NCBI RefSeq assembly: GCF_019145195.1
Contig: NZ_JAHSTW010000002.1
Span: 248,001 to 312,000, forward strand
Source of the DNA: Pseudomonas siliginis
GTDB taxonomy: Bacteria > Pseudomonadota > Gammaproteobacteria > Pseudomonadales > Pseudomonadaceae
DNA: 64,000 nt
Direction of reading: 5' to 3'
The notes below the pieces were generated by a model that was not told where the DNA came from, made no database searches, and saw only the letters and a program-made list of their open reading frames with translations. The first letter of the stretch is position 1, and every line of letters starts with the position of its first letter. Positions 8,692 through 17,384 of this stretch are shown here, piece by piece. Both the position numbers and the translations under genes were made by a program.

Positions 8692-9293
8692 TGGCAACTC
8701 GAGCACCGAAAAAACCTGTGCAAAACGTGCATAACGGCGTGAACCAGCTGCGCATCATTGGCGGCCAGTGGCGCAGCCGCAAGCTGAGCTTTCCCGACGC
8801 ACCGGGCCTGCGCCCGACCCCGGATCGCGTGCGTGAAACCCTGTTCAACTGGCTCGCGCCCTATGTCGAAGGGGCGAAAGTGCTCGACCCGTTCGCTGGC
8901 AGCGGCGCGCTGTTTCTCGAAGCGCTGTCCCGAGGCGCGGCTACGGCCCAGGCGCTGGACGCCAGCAACGTTGCGGTTTCCAGCCTGAAAGAGCACCTCG
9001 GCACCCTGCGTTGCAGCAACGGCCAGGTGCAAACTGCCGATGCGCTGCGCTACCTGGAAACCCAGACCGCGACGCCGTTTGATCTGGTGTTCCTCGACCC
9101 GCCGTTCAACCAGAACCTGTTGCCAGCGGTTTGTACTTTGCTGGAAGAGCGCCAATGGCTCGCGGCCGATTCATGGATCTACACGGAAAGCGAAACAGCG
9201 CCATCGACGCTGGGCCTGCCGGGCAACTGGCGCCTGCACCGCGAACAGAAATCCGGTCGTGTGTATTACGCGTTGTGGCAGCGCAGCGCCTGA
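8691..9293 (+). CDS. rsmD: 16S rRNA (guanine-966 N2)-methyltransferase RsmD
   Basis: RsmD methylates G966 of 16S rRNA during small-subunit assembly, using S-adenosylmethionine. The 200-residue protein has the family opening LRIIGGQWRSRKLSF and GLRPTPDRVRETLFNWL, the SAM-binding segment VLDPFAGSGALFLEALSRGA, and the catalytic LDPPF motif near residue 137. Its ATG overlaps the stop of the upstream M16 gene by one base (TAATG), so it is co-transcribed with that pair. A second M16 pair follows after a 108-bp gap. Confidence 0.95.
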   Translation: MATRAPKKPVQNVHNGVNQLRIIGGQWRSRKLSFPDAPGLRPTPDRVRETLFNWLAPYVEGAKVLDPFAGSGALFLEALSRGAATAQALDASNVAVSSLKEHLGTLRCSNGQVQTADALRYLETQTATPFDLVFLDPPFNQNLLPAVCTLLEERQWLAADSWIYTESETAPSTLGLPGNWRLHREQKSGRVYYALWQRSA

Positions 9294-9315
9294 AGCATCC
9301 ACACTGCGCTTTAGC

Positions 9316-9337
9316 GTGCGGTAGATAGTTACCGCAC
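9316..9337 (+). other. Short hairpin between rsmD and the second M16 pair
   Basis: GTGCGGTA and TACCGCAC form an 8-bp perfect stem around a six-base loop, 23 bases after the rsmD stop. No T run follows, so it is not a canonical terminator. It may stabilise the 3' end of the upstream message. Confidence 0.4.
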
Positions 9338-9401
9338 CCAGTGCCTCGCAGTCCGCCACAGTGGTTGCCGCAATCTGCGTTAACCACTGAGGATTTCGCG
9401 T

Positions 9402-10742
9402 ATGGATACGCTCTGCAGCCGGATGCTGCTTTTTCTTGGCCTCGCGCCGTTCATGACGCTGGCCGCCACGCCCCCGCCGACTCATCAATTCACCCTGGAA
9501 AACGGTTTGCGGGTACTGGTGCGCGAGGATCACCGTGCGCCGCTGGTCACTTCGCATTTGTGGTTCAAGGTCGGCTCGGCAGACGAGGCGCCGGGGCAAG
9601 CCGGGCTATCGCACGTTCTTGAACACATGCTCTACAAAGGCAGCCGCAAGACCTGCGCCGGTGAGGCTTCGCGTCTTTTGGAGTCCCTGGGTGCCGAAGA
9701 AAATGCCTTCACCACCGAGGACGTCACCGGCTACTACCAGACCTTGTCGCCGCGCTATCTGGGCGTGGTTTTCGAGCTGATGGCCGACCTGATGACGACT
9801 GCCGATTTGCACGTCGACGACCTGGAAACCGAACTGGCAGTCATCCGCGAAGAGCGCCAGCTGCGCATCGACGACGATGTCGACGCCGCTGTGCTGGAAC
9901 ACTTCACCAGCCAGGCGCATGTCGCCAACAGCTATCGCACGCCAGTCATCGGCTGGATGCACGACCTGCAGCACGTGGACGCCAAGGAACTTCGCCATTG
10001 GTATCAAAGCCGTTATGCGCCGGGCAACGCCGTACTGGTGATCGTCGGCGATGTCACGCTCGCACACGTGCAGCCGCTGGCCGAGCGCTATTTTGGCGCG
10101 CTCGCAAATCGTCCCGTGCCGCGCCTGTTACGGCCCGTGGAGCTGAAAGTGCCGGGCGAGCGCAAACTGACCTTGCAGCGCAATGTCCCAGCAGAGCGGT
10201 TGCTGATGGCTTTCAATCTGCCCGGACTGGCCACGGCCAAAGACCTGCACACCGTGCACGCCCTGCGCCTGATCAACGCGATACTCGGCGGCGCACATGG
10301 CGCGCGCCTGCAAAAGAAACTGATTTTCACCGACCGCGTTCTCAATCGTGTCGACACTCACTACGACGAACGGACGCGCGGCGACAGCCTGCTGCTGTTG
10401 ACTGCCGAGCTGGCCGATCCGCCGCTGACCGATCTTGAAGGTGCGCAAGCGCGGGTGTGGGAGCAGATCGAAACGTTGCGCACCACACCACCGTCGCCGG
10501 AAGAGCTCGAGCGGGCACGCACGCAACTGATTGCGCAGCAGGTGTATGCCCGCGATTCGATTCAGGAACAGGCGCGTCAGCTGGCCAGGTTCCAGGCCAT
10601 CGGCTTGCCTTGGCGAATACTCGATGAAGATGCCGCTGCATTGGCGAAAGTGACGCCGCAACAGATCCGCGAAGTGGCCGCCACCTGGCTGATACCCGAG
10701 CGTCTCAGCGTTGCCCACGTGCGCAAGGTGGACGTCCGATGA
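9402..10742 (+). CDS. Second periplasmic M16 zinc peptidase, active partner
   Basis: The 446-residue protein is a paralogue of the M16 peptidase that ends at 7208, sharing the LxNGLxVxVREDHRAPxVxS block. The signal peptide ends near LAATPP (about residue 22). The zinc motif HVLEH is at residues 71-75 and the distal glutamate at about E151 in IREERQ. GAGGA eight bases before the ATG supports the start. Its stop overlaps the next gene by four bases. It looks catalytically intact. Why the genome keeps a second copy of the pair is not visible from the sequence. Confidence 0.9.
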   Translation: MDTLCSRMLLFLGLAPFMTLAATPPPTHQFTLENGLRVLVREDHRAPLVTSHLWFKVGSADEAPGQAGLSHVLEHMLYKGSRKTCAGEASRLLESLGAEENAFTTEDVTGYYQTLSPRYLGVVFELMADLMTTADLHVDDLETELAVIREERQLRIDDDVDAAVLEHFTSQAHVANSYRTPVIGWMHDLQHVDAKELRHWYQSRYAPGNAVLVIVGDVTLAHVQPLAERYFGALANRPVPRLLRPVELKVPGERKLTLQRNVPAERLLMAFNLPGLATAKDLHTVHALRLINAILGGAHGARLQKKLIFTDRVLNRVDTHYDERTRGDSLLLLTAELADPPLTDLEGAQARVWEQIETLRTTPPSPEELERARTQLIAQQVYARDSIQEQARQLARFQAIGLPWRILDEDAAALAKVTPQQIREVAATWLIPERLSVAHVRKVDVR

Positions 10743-12211
10743 GCAGGTTCTCAAGGCGCACGGGGTTGGTCCTGATGTGGCTGTCGGCTGCGGCGGCTTG
10801 CGCTGATGGTCAGCCTGAACAAGCGCGGACATCGCGCCTGCAATCGCTCAGCGAAGTCCAGGCGCTGGAAATCAAGCCGCGCGCATTGCAGATCAGGGGC
10901 TGGAAAACCCTGACCGGCACCAAGGTGCTGTTCGTGCGCACGAGCGATCTGCCGATGTTCGATATTCACGTCAGCTTCGCCGCAGGCAGCGCCCGCGACG
11001 GTAGCCTGCCGGGCCTGGCTGCCACGACCTTTTCCATGCTCAATGAAGGTATCCCCGGCAAGGATTTGTCCGCCATCGTCGAAACCTTCGACGGGCTCGG
11101 CGCGCAATGGGAAATGGACATCGATCACGACCGCGCCGTGTTCTCCCTGCGCAGCCTCAGCGATCCGGCCAAGCGCCTACCGGCGATGGATCTGTTGACG
11201 CGAATATTCAGCGAACCATCGCTCAGCGCCCAGCGCCTGCCGCCAGTGAAAGACGAACTGCGCGCCGCGCTCATCGCAGAGCAAGGCGATGCCGCGGGTC
11301 TGGCCTCGCAGAGCATCAAGGCACTGCTTGCGCCGGACAGCCCGTACAGCCTTCCGGTCTATGGCACGCAATGGGGCCTCAATGCCGTGACCCGGGCCGC
11401 CGTGGAGGACTTCCATCGCCGCTATTACGCTGCCCGACATGCGCAAATCACCCTGGTCGGCGACCTCACTCTGGACCAGGCACAAGCGATCAGCCTGCAG
11501 ATCAGCAATGCCCTGCCCAAGCCTCCTGACGCGCTGGTGTCTTCAGCAATGGCAACGCCCGGAAACGTCCAGTCCAGTCACCTGGAACTGAATCAACTGC
11601 AGACCCACATTGCCTTTGCCCAAATCAGCGTGCCGCGACGACATGCCGATCACCCCGCCTTGTACGCCGCCAGTCAGATTCTCGCCGGAGGCAGCAACAG
11701 TCGGTTGATGAATGAACTGCGGCACAAGCGCGGACAGGTTTATGACGTGTATGGCGCGAGCGTCAATTGGGCTGGTGGCGCCGGGTTGCTGACCGTCACC
11801 TTGCAGACCAGTAGCTCCATGAGCGACAGCGCCGTCGCTTTGGTGCGCTCGATGCTCAATGATTTTCTTCGGCAAGGGCCGACCGCCCCGGAACTCGAGC
11901 ACCTCAAGCGCAGGCTGGCCAACAGAAATGTGCTCACCAGCGCCAGCAACCGGCACATTCTGGCCAGACTCGTGGAGATCAACCGCTACGACTTGCCGCT
12001 CGATCTGGATTACACAATGCAACAAGTGCAGAAGCTGACGGTGGACGACATCAAACTCGCTATGAACCGTCACTTGTCTGTTGATCGCTGGGTGTCGGTT
12101 ACGGTCGGCCCCAGTGTCGAGCAACAGCCACTGCCCGGACCGGAGGTTGCGCCGATCGGTCAGGCTGAAGAGGACATGTGTCGCGCCGACCCGGGCTTTG
12201 TGGCAAGTTAG
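10739..12211 (+). CDS. Second zinc-motif-lacking M16 partner, possible lipoprotein
   Basis: The 490-residue protein is a paralogue of the motif-lacking partner that ends at 8691: MFDIHVSFAAGSARDGSLPG corresponds to MFDMRLIFAAGSSQDGNAPG. The HxxEH position reads LAATTFSMLNEG, so zinc ligands are absent. The N-terminus has a short hydrophobic stretch ending SAAAAC at residue 21, which could be a lipobox, although the preceding residues are only a moderate match. The RHKRGQVYDVYG motif of the second lobe is kept. The four-base overlap (ATGA) with the active gene repeats the arrangement of the first pair. Confidence 0.87.
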   Translation: MSRFSRRTGLVLMWLSAAAACADGQPEQARTSRLQSLSEVQALEIKPRALQIRGWKTLTGTKVLFVRTSDLPMFDIHVSFAAGSARDGSLPGLAATTFSMLNEGIPGKDLSAIVETFDGLGAQWEMDIDHDRAVFSLRSLSDPAKRLPAMDLLTRIFSEPSLSAQRLPPVKDELRAALIAEQGDAAGLASQSIKALLAPDSPYSLPVYGTQWGLNAVTRAAVEDFHRRYYAARHAQITLVGDLTLDQAQAISLQISNALPKPPDALVSSAMATPGNVQSSHLELNQLQTHIAFAQISVPRRHADHPALYAASQILAGGSNSRLMNELRHKRGQVYDVYGASVNWAGGAGLLTVTLQTSSSMSDSAVALVRSMLNDFLRQGPTAPELEHLKRRLANRNVLTSASNRHILARLVEINRYDLPLDLDYTMQQVQKLTVDDIKLAMNRHLSVDRWVSVTVGPSVEQQPLPGPEVAPIGQAEEDMCRADPGFVAS

Positions 12212-12282
12212 GCGCTTTCGTTGAGAAGCGACAGCCCGCCCTGTGCACCGGTCGCTTTACGCAAGACCTGTCGAGATTTGCC

Positions 12283-13290
12283 GTGCATTCACCGTCCCCG
12301 TTTCCCGTCTCGCGTTTCGTTCCGGCCTTCGGCCTCGGCAATCCGCATCTGCAAACCCTGTGGGGTCCGCTGTGGCGCAAGACCGTGCACATCGAGCGCG
12401 AACGCGAACGCCTGTGGCTCGAGGACGGCGACTTCCTCGACCTCGACTGGCACGGCCCGCACAGCGCCGAGGCGCCGTTGGTACTGGTGCTGCACGGTTT
12501 GACCGGTTCTTCCAATTCGCCCTATGTGGCGGGCATCCAAAAGGCCTTGGCCGATCAGGGCTGGGCCAGCGTCGCGCTGAACTGGCGCGGTTGTTCCGGC
12601 GAGCCGAATCTGTTGCCGCGCAGCTACCACTCCGGCGCCAGCGAAGACCTTGCCGAAGCCATCCAGCACCTGCGCGCGAAACGACCGTTGGCGCCGTTGT
12701 ACGCGGTCGGTTATTCGCTGGGCGGTAATGTGCTGCTCAAGCATCTCGGTGAAACCGGCAGCAACAGCGGTGTGCTCGGCGCGGTGGCGGTGTCGGTACC
12801 GTTCCGCCTCGATCAATGTGCCGATCGTATCGGCCAGGGGTTTTCGCGGGTTTATCAGGCGCATTTCATGCGCGAAATGGTCGCCTACATCAAAAACAAG
12901 CAGCGCCAGTTCCAGCATGACGGGCGCGAAGACGGCCTGGCGAAACTGGCCGCGCTCGGCTCGCTGGAAAACATGCGTACGTTTTGGGATTTCGACGGCC
13001 GGGTTACCGCGCCATTGCACGGTTTCAATGACGCCGAGGATTACTACCGCCGCGCATCGAGCCGCTACTACCTCGGCGAGATCCGCACGCCGACGCTGAT
13101 CATTCAGGCGGCGGACGATCCGTTTGTATTTCCCCACAGCCTGCCGCAAGCCGACGAGTTGTCAGCCTGCACCCAGTTCGAATTGCAAACGCGTGGCGGT
13201 CATGTCGGCTTCGTCGACGGCTCGTTTCGCCGGCCCGGGTATTACCTGGAGCGGCGCATACCACAATGGCTGGCCGCACTCGGTCAATGA
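12283..13290 (+). CDS. Alpha/beta hydrolase of the YheT family
   Basis: This predicted esterase-type hydrolase has the family opening GLGNPHLQTLWGPLWRK. The oxyanion region is LVLHGLTGSSNSPYV, the nucleophile elbow GYSLGGN carries the catalytic serine, the acid is in QAADDPFV and the histidine in RGGHVGF. I propose GTG at 12283 (335 residues), which starts just before the conserved block. An in-frame GTG at 12178, inside the preceding M16 gene, has a better-looking purine-rich site (GAAGAGGA) and would add 35 poorly conserved residues. The function of the family is unassigned; lipid esters are a common guess. Confidence 0.88.
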   Translation: MHSPSPFPVSRFVPAFGLGNPHLQTLWGPLWRKTVHIERERERLWLEDGDFLDLDWHGPHSAEAPLVLVLHGLTGSSNSPYVAGIQKALADQGWASVALNWRGCSGEPNLLPRSYHSGASEDLAEAIQHLRAKRPLAPLYAVGYSLGGNVLLKHLGETGSNSGVLGAVAVSVPFRLDQCADRIGQGFSRVYQAHFMREMVAYIKNKQRQFQHDGREDGLAKLAALGSLENMRTFWDFDGRVTAPLHGFNDAEDYYRRASSRYYLGEIRTPTLIIQAADDPFVFPHSLPQADELSACTQFELQTRGGHVGFVDGSFRRPGYYLERRIPQWLAALGQ

Positions 13291-13306
13291 ACGCCGCATG
13301 GCCCTT

Positions 13307-13396
13307 GCAGGAGTGAGCCTGCTCGCGATGGCGGTGGGTCAGTCTGGAAATTCAATGCCTGACAGGACGCCTTCGCGAGCAGGCTCGCTCCCACAG
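13307..13396. repeat. REP doublet
   Basis: The left arm GGAGTGAGCCTGCTCGCGAT is a variant with TGAG for CGAG. The right arm is CTTCGCGAGCAGGCTCGCTC. The inverted pair begins a run of two REP doublets after the hydrolase gene. Confidence 0.9.
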
Positions 13397-13439
13397 GGAT
13401 TTGTGTCGGCATCAAAATGTATGGCACAACCTGGCTCAA

Positions 13440-13528
13440 TGTGGGAGCGAGCCTGCTCGCGAAAGCGGTGAGTCAGTTGGCATTTAACTCACAGACATAC
13501 CGCCATCGCGAGCAGGCTCACTCCTACA
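13440..13528. repeat. REP doublet
   Basis: This is the second inverted pair of the run: left arm GTGGGAGCGAGCCTGCTCGC, right arm ATCGCGAGCAGGCTCACTCC. The mixed arms (CGAG on one side, TGAG on the other) are the mirror image of the preceding doublet. Confidence 0.9.
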
Positions 13529-13542
13529 GGAGATCGCTGTGT

Positions 13543-14397
13543 TTATTCGCCGGTGGCAATGCCGCGCGACGGTTCGTTGATCCACTCGCTCCACGATCCG
13601 GCATACAGCGCCCCCAGCGGATACCCAGCCAGGCACAGTGCGAACAGGTTGTGACACGCCGTCACTCCCGAGCCGCAGTAGGCGACCAGTTCCGACGGTG
13701 AGCGATCACCCAGCTTAGCGGCAAAGCGCTGCTTGAGCTGCTCCGCCGGCAAAAAACGTCCATCACTGCCGAGGTTGTCGGTGAACGCCGCGCACTGCGC
13801 GCCGGGAATGTGTCCGGCGACCGGATCGATCGGTTCCACTTCGCCCTTGAAGCGCGGCAAGGCGCGGGCGTCGAGCAGGGTCAGGGTTGGCTGGCCGAGG
13901 CGTTGTTGCAGTTGCTCGGCGCTGAGCAACAGGCTCATGTCCGGCTGACCACTGAAGCTGCCCGGCGTCACGCTCGGCGGATCCAGGCTCAGCGGCAGGC
14001 CGGCCGCGTGCCAGGCCTTGAGCCCGCCATCGAGAATGAACACGCCGTCGCGCTTGCCCAGCCATGCCAGCAACCACCACGCCCGGGCCGCATACGCACC
14101 CGGGCCGTCGTCGTACAAAACCACATCGCTGTCGTCGCTGATACCCCAGGCTTGCAGGCGCTCGATCAACACCGCCGGCTCGGGCAACGGATGACGCCCG
14201 GTCACGCCCTTCTCGACTTTACCGCTCAGATCCCGTTCCAGATCGGCGAAACTCGCCCCGGCAATATGCCCTTCGGCGTAGCTGCGCTGGCCGTAATCCG
14301 GATCTTCGAGGGCGAAACGACAATCGAGAATCACCAGCCCCGGCTGCTCTTTGCGAGCGTCCAAAGCTTGTGGGCTGATCAACTGCGCAATCGACAT
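13543..14397 (-). CDS. sseA: 3-mercaptopyruvate/thiosulfate sulfurtransferase (SseA-type)
   Basis: This transferase moves sulfane sulfur from 3-mercaptopyruvate or thiosulfate to a thiol or cyanide acceptor. The 284 residues comprise two rhodanese domains (about 1-135 and 155-280). The catalytic loop YCGSGVTAC near the C-terminus is of the CGSGVT type found in mercaptopyruvate sulfurtransferases rather than the CRxG[RK] type of thiosulfate enzymes. It is cytoplasmic, with no signal peptide. It lies 31 bases after the TetR gene on the same strand and is probably co-transcribed with it. Confidence 0.9.
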   Translation of the reverse strand: MSIAQLISPQALDARKEQPGLVILDCRFALEDPDYGQRSYAEGHIAGASFADLERDLSGKVEKGVTGRHPLPEPAVLIERLQAWGISDDSDVVLYDDGPGAYAARAWWLLAWLGKRDGVFILDGGLKAWHAAGLPLSLDPPSVTPGSFSGQPDMSLLLSAEQLQQRLGQPTLTLLDARALPRFKGEVEPIDPVAGHIPGAQCAAFTDNLGSDGRFLPAEQLKQRFAAKLGDRSPSELVAYCGSGVTACHNLFALCLAGYPLGALYAGSWSEWINEPSRGIATGE

Positions 14398-14428
14398 AAC
14401 GGGCTCCTGTGGAATTCGGCTGAACGGT

Positions 14429-15100
14429 TTATTTCACGTCTTCGAGAGCCTGCGCCAGTGGCACGTAGAACTCGTCGAACAATGCGTTGACTTCATCCCG
14501 CGCCTGATCGGTAACAAACCCTGCTTCCAACACCAGCACCTGATACACGCCCCGCTTCACGGCCTGTTCACTGAGGTGGTTGGAGTTCTCCCGGGTGGTG
14601 CACAGAAAACGCACCCACGAGGTCAGGATGATCCACGCATTGAGGGTCAGCGATTCGATCTGCACGCGATCCATTTTCAGAATGCCGGCGGCGACAAAAC
14701 CTTCGTAAATAGCGGCCCCCTGGATCACACAGCGCTGGGAAAAGCGCCGATAACGCGCGGCCAGTTCCGCATCGCTGTCGAGCAGATGCTCGAGGTCGCG
14801 GTGCAGAAAGCGGTAGCGCCACATGGCCGAGAGCAGTTCCTTGAGATAGAAACGCTTGTCCTCGACGGTCGCCGGGCGGCCCTGAGGCGGACGCAAAAAG
14901 CTGTCCACCAGAGCTTCGTACTCACTGAACAAAACGGCGATGATCGCCTGCTTGTTGGGGAAGTGGTAGTACAGGTTGCCCGGAGAAATCTCCATGTGTG
15001 CGGCGATATGGTTGGTGCTGACGCTGCGCTCGCCCTGCTGATTGAACAGCTCCAGGCTGTTCTGAACGATGCGCTCGCTGGTTTTTATTCGTGGGGCCAT
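14429..15100 (-). CDS. TetR family transcriptional regulator
   Basis: The 223-residue protein has an N-terminal TetR helix-turn-helix (about residues 9-56: RIVQNSLELFNQQGERSVS, then ISPGNLYYHFPNKQAI). The ligand-binding part is all-helical. It is divergent from the aldehyde dehydrogenase gene with a 147-bp gap containing a small palindrome, which suggests it represses that gene and itself. The ligand cannot be read from sequence; an aromatic aldehyde or alcohol is only a guess from the neighbour. Confidence 0.9.
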   Translation of the reverse strand: MAPRIKTSERIVQNSLELFNQQGERSVSTNHIAAHMEISPGNLYYHFPNKQAIIAVLFSEYEALVDSFLRPPQGRPATVEDKRFYLKELLSAMWRYRFLHRDLEHLLDSDAELAARYRRFSQRCVIQGAAIYEGFVAAGILKMDRVQIESLTLNAWIILTSWVRFLCTTRENSNHLSEQAVKRGVYQVLVLEAGFVTDQARDEVNALFDEFYVPLAQALEDVK

Positions 15101-15196
15101 GGCTTGAGCTTTAATTCAGAGTGCGTAGACGGCGCATCTTACGACCTAACCGGAAATGGATAAAACCTTGCCGTGCACGGAAGTCGTTTGACTTTC

Positions 15197-15212
15197 TAGA
15201 GCATAGACTCTA
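15197..15212. promoter_or_regulatory. Candidate TetR operator
   Basis: TAGAG and CTCTA half-sites flank a six-base centre with TA at the axis, in the gap between the divergent tetR and aldehyde dehydrogenase genes and 35 bases before the latter. Symmetry is partial and no binding data are implied. Confidence 0.35.
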
Positions 15213-15247
15213 AAAAGTGCCCACTACAATAAAATCCGGAGCCCGCG

Positions 15248-16678
15248 ATGACTGCCGACATTGCCTACCTGCAAACCCTGCAACAGCCTCTTGAAACCCT
15301 CGATCGGCAGTTCCAGGCACAACGGGCCGCGTACGCCGCCAACCCGATGCCACCGGCTGCGCAACGTCAGCAATGGCTCAAGGCTTTGCGCGATCTGCTC
15401 AGCGCTGAGCGGCAGGCATTGATCGAGGCGATCAGCGCCGATTTCAGCCACCGCAGCGCCGACGAAACCCTGCTCGCCGAACTGATGCCGAGCCTGCACG
15501 GCATTCACTACGCCAGCCGTCACCTGAAAAAATGGATGAAGCCGTCGCGGCGCAAGGTCGGCGTGGCGTTCCAGCCTGCTTCGGCAAAGGTGGTTTACCA
15601 GCCGCTGGGCGTGGTCGGTGTGATCGTGCCGTGGAACTACCCGCTGTATCTGGCCGTAGGGCCGATGGTCGGCGCCCTGGCAGCGGGCAATCGGGTGATG
15701 CTCAAGCTCAGCGAATCGACCCCGGCCACCGGGCTGCTGCTCAAAGAGCTGCTCGCGCGGATCTTTCCCGAAGACTTGGTTTGCGTGGTGCTGGGCGAAG
15801 CGGATGTCGGCGTGGCGTTCTCGCGTCTGCCTTTCGATCATCTGCTGTTCACCGGCTCCACCAGCGTCGGCAAGCACGTCATGCGCGCTGCCGCGGAAAA
15901 TCTCACGCCGGTCACCCTGGAACTGGGCGGCAAGTCGCCGGCCATCGTCTCCAGAGACGTACCGCTCAAGGACGCCGCCGAACGCATCGCCTTCGGCAAG
16001 ACCCTGAACGCCGGGCAGACCTGCGTCGCGCCCGACTATGTGCTGGTGCCGGAAGACCGCGTCGGCGCCTTCGTCGAGGCCTACCGTCAGGCTGTGAAAG
16101 GCTTCTACCCAACGCTGGCCGACAACGCTGACTACACCGCAATCATCAACGAACGCCAACTGGCCCGACTGAACGGATACGTCAGCGACGCGACCAGCAA
16201 GGGCGCGCTGCTGATCCCGCTGTTCGAACAAGGCCAGGGCCGACGCATGCCGCACAGCGTGCTGCTCAATGTCAGCGATGAAATGACCGTGATGCAGGAC
16301 GAAATCTTCGGCCCGTTGCTGCCAATCGTGCCTTATCGCGATCTGGAGCAGGCATTCGCTTACATCAATCAGCGGCCTCGTCCTCTGGCTCTTTACTACT
16401 TTGGCTACGACAAACGCGAGCAGCATCGCGTGCTGCACGAGACCCATTCCGGCGGCGTATGCCTGAACGACACCCTGCTGCATGTCGCCCAGGACGATAT
16501 GCCCTTCGGTGGCATCGGCCCCTCGGGCATGGGCCATTACCACGGCCACGAAGGTTTCCTGACCTTCAGCAAGGCCAAGGGCGTGCTGATCAAACAGCGC
16601 TTCAACGCGGCCCGGCTGATCTACCCGCCCTACGGCAGATCGATTCAGAAACTGATTCAGAAGCTGTTCATTCGCTAA
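15248..16678 (+). CDS. Coniferyl aldehyde dehydrogenase-type NAD(P)-dependent aldehyde dehydrogenase
   Basis: The 476-residue protein belongs to the aldehyde dehydrogenase superfamily. It has the cofactor-binding block GVVGVIVPWNYPLYL (about residues 120-134), the general-base glutamate in TLELGGKSPAIV, and the catalytic cysteine in LNAGQTCVAPDY. The C-terminus carries the membrane-proximal basic tail common to the CalB-like group. The short linker and GQTCVAPDY pattern are those of the coniferyl-aldehyde group, which oxidises aromatic or long-chain aldehydes; substrate preference is inferred. It probably forms a unit with the following Tat lipoprotein and GMC oxidoreductase, giving alcohol-to-aldehyde-to-acid oxidation. 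Confidence 0.87.
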   Translation: MTADIAYLQTLQQPLETLDRQFQAQRAAYAANPMPPAAQRQQWLKALRDLLSAERQALIEAISADFSHRSADETLLAELMPSLHGIHYASRHLKKWMKPSRRKVGVAFQPASAKVVYQPLGVVGVIVPWNYPLYLAVGPMVGALAAGNRVMLKLSESTPATGLLLKELLARIFPEDLVCVVLGEADVGVAFSRLPFDHLLFTGSTSVGKHVMRAAAENLTPVTLELGGKSPAIVSRDVPLKDAAERIAFGKTLNAGQTCVAPDYVLVPEDRVGAFVEAYRQAVKGFYPTLADNADYTAIINERQLARLNGYVSDATSKGALLIPLFEQGQGRRMPHSVLLNVSDEMTVMQDEIFGPLLPIVPYRDLEQAFAYINQRPRPLALYYFGYDKREQHRVLHETHSGGVCLNDTLLHVAQDDMPFGGIGPSGMGHYHGHEGFLTFSKAKGVLIKQRFNAARLIYPPYGRSIQKLIQKLFIR

Positions 16679-16707
16679 ACGTTCGTCGACGCCGGGTAAT
16701 AAAAACA

Positions 16708-17253
16708 ATGCACCCAAGCCTGACCGAAACACCTGCCCTGTCGCGCCGTGGCCTGCTGAAATTCAGCCTCGGCGCCAGCGCGTTTCTCGCCACCGCCGGC
16801 CTTGGCGCCAGCCTCACTGGCTGCTCGTCGAGCGTCAGCGCCAACGGCTTTGTCGTTTTGCGCGACGGCGACCTACTGTTCCTGCGTGCGCTGATCCCGG
16901 TGATGCTCGACGGCGCCGTTGCCACCGGGGAAATGCCCGCAGCGGTCGACGGCACGCTGAAGTCGCTGGACTACAGCCTTGATCACGTGTCGCCGGAAAT
17001 GCTCAAGCTCACTCGGCAACTGTTCGACGTGCTGGGCATGGCCGTGACCCGTGGCCCGCTCACCGGCATCTGGGGCAGTTGGGAAAACGCCAGCCCTGAG
17101 GCGATGCGGCATTTCCTCGAACGCTGGGAGAACAGTTCACTGAGCTTGCTGCGCATGGGCCATAGCTCGTTGCAGCAGATGGTGATGATGGCCTGGTACA
17201 CCCGCGCCGAGTCCTGGGCTCACTGCGGTTATCCCGGTCCGCCGAAGGTCTGA
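16708..17253 (+). CDS. Tat-exported lipoprotein, possible small subunit of a membrane dehydrogenase
   Basis: The 181-residue protein has a twin-arginine signal (SRRGLLKFSLG, RR at 13-14) followed by a lipobox LTGC with the lipidated cysteine at residue 39. The start at 16708 is the ATG giving a normal Tat signal. The mature part has no catalytic motif I can name. It resembles the small subunits that accompany GMC-type sugar or alcohol dehydrogenases, and a GMC oxidoreductase gene follows after a REP pair, so a role as partner or export escort is plausible. It is similar in position and kind to P. aeruginosa PA0365. Confidence 0.8.
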   Translation: MHPSLTETPALSRRGLLKFSLGASAFLATAGLGASLTGCSSSVSANGFVVLRDGDLLFLRALIPVMLDGAVATGEMPAAVDGTLKSLDYSLDHVSPEMLKLTRQLFDVLGMAVTRGPLTGIWGSWENASPEAMRHFLERWENSSLSLLRMGHSSLQQMVMMAWYTRAESWAHCGYPGPPKV

Positions 17254-17266
17254 AACCAGGGCGCGG

Positions 17267-17335
17267 CCTTCGCGAGCAGGCTCGCTCCCACATTTGAAAT
17301 GCATTCCCCTGTGGGAGCGAGCTTGCTCGCGAAGG
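17267..17335. repeat. REP doublet (reverse class)
   Basis: TTCGCGAGCAGGCTCGCTCC comes first and GTGGGAGCGAGCTTGCTCGC second, separated by about 18 bases. It lies between the Tat lipoprotein and the GMC oxidoreductase genes. Confidence 0.92.
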
Positions 17336-17384
17336 GGCCTGCTGCATCACCTCAGCATCCAGAATAATAAAGAGAACCTGACCG

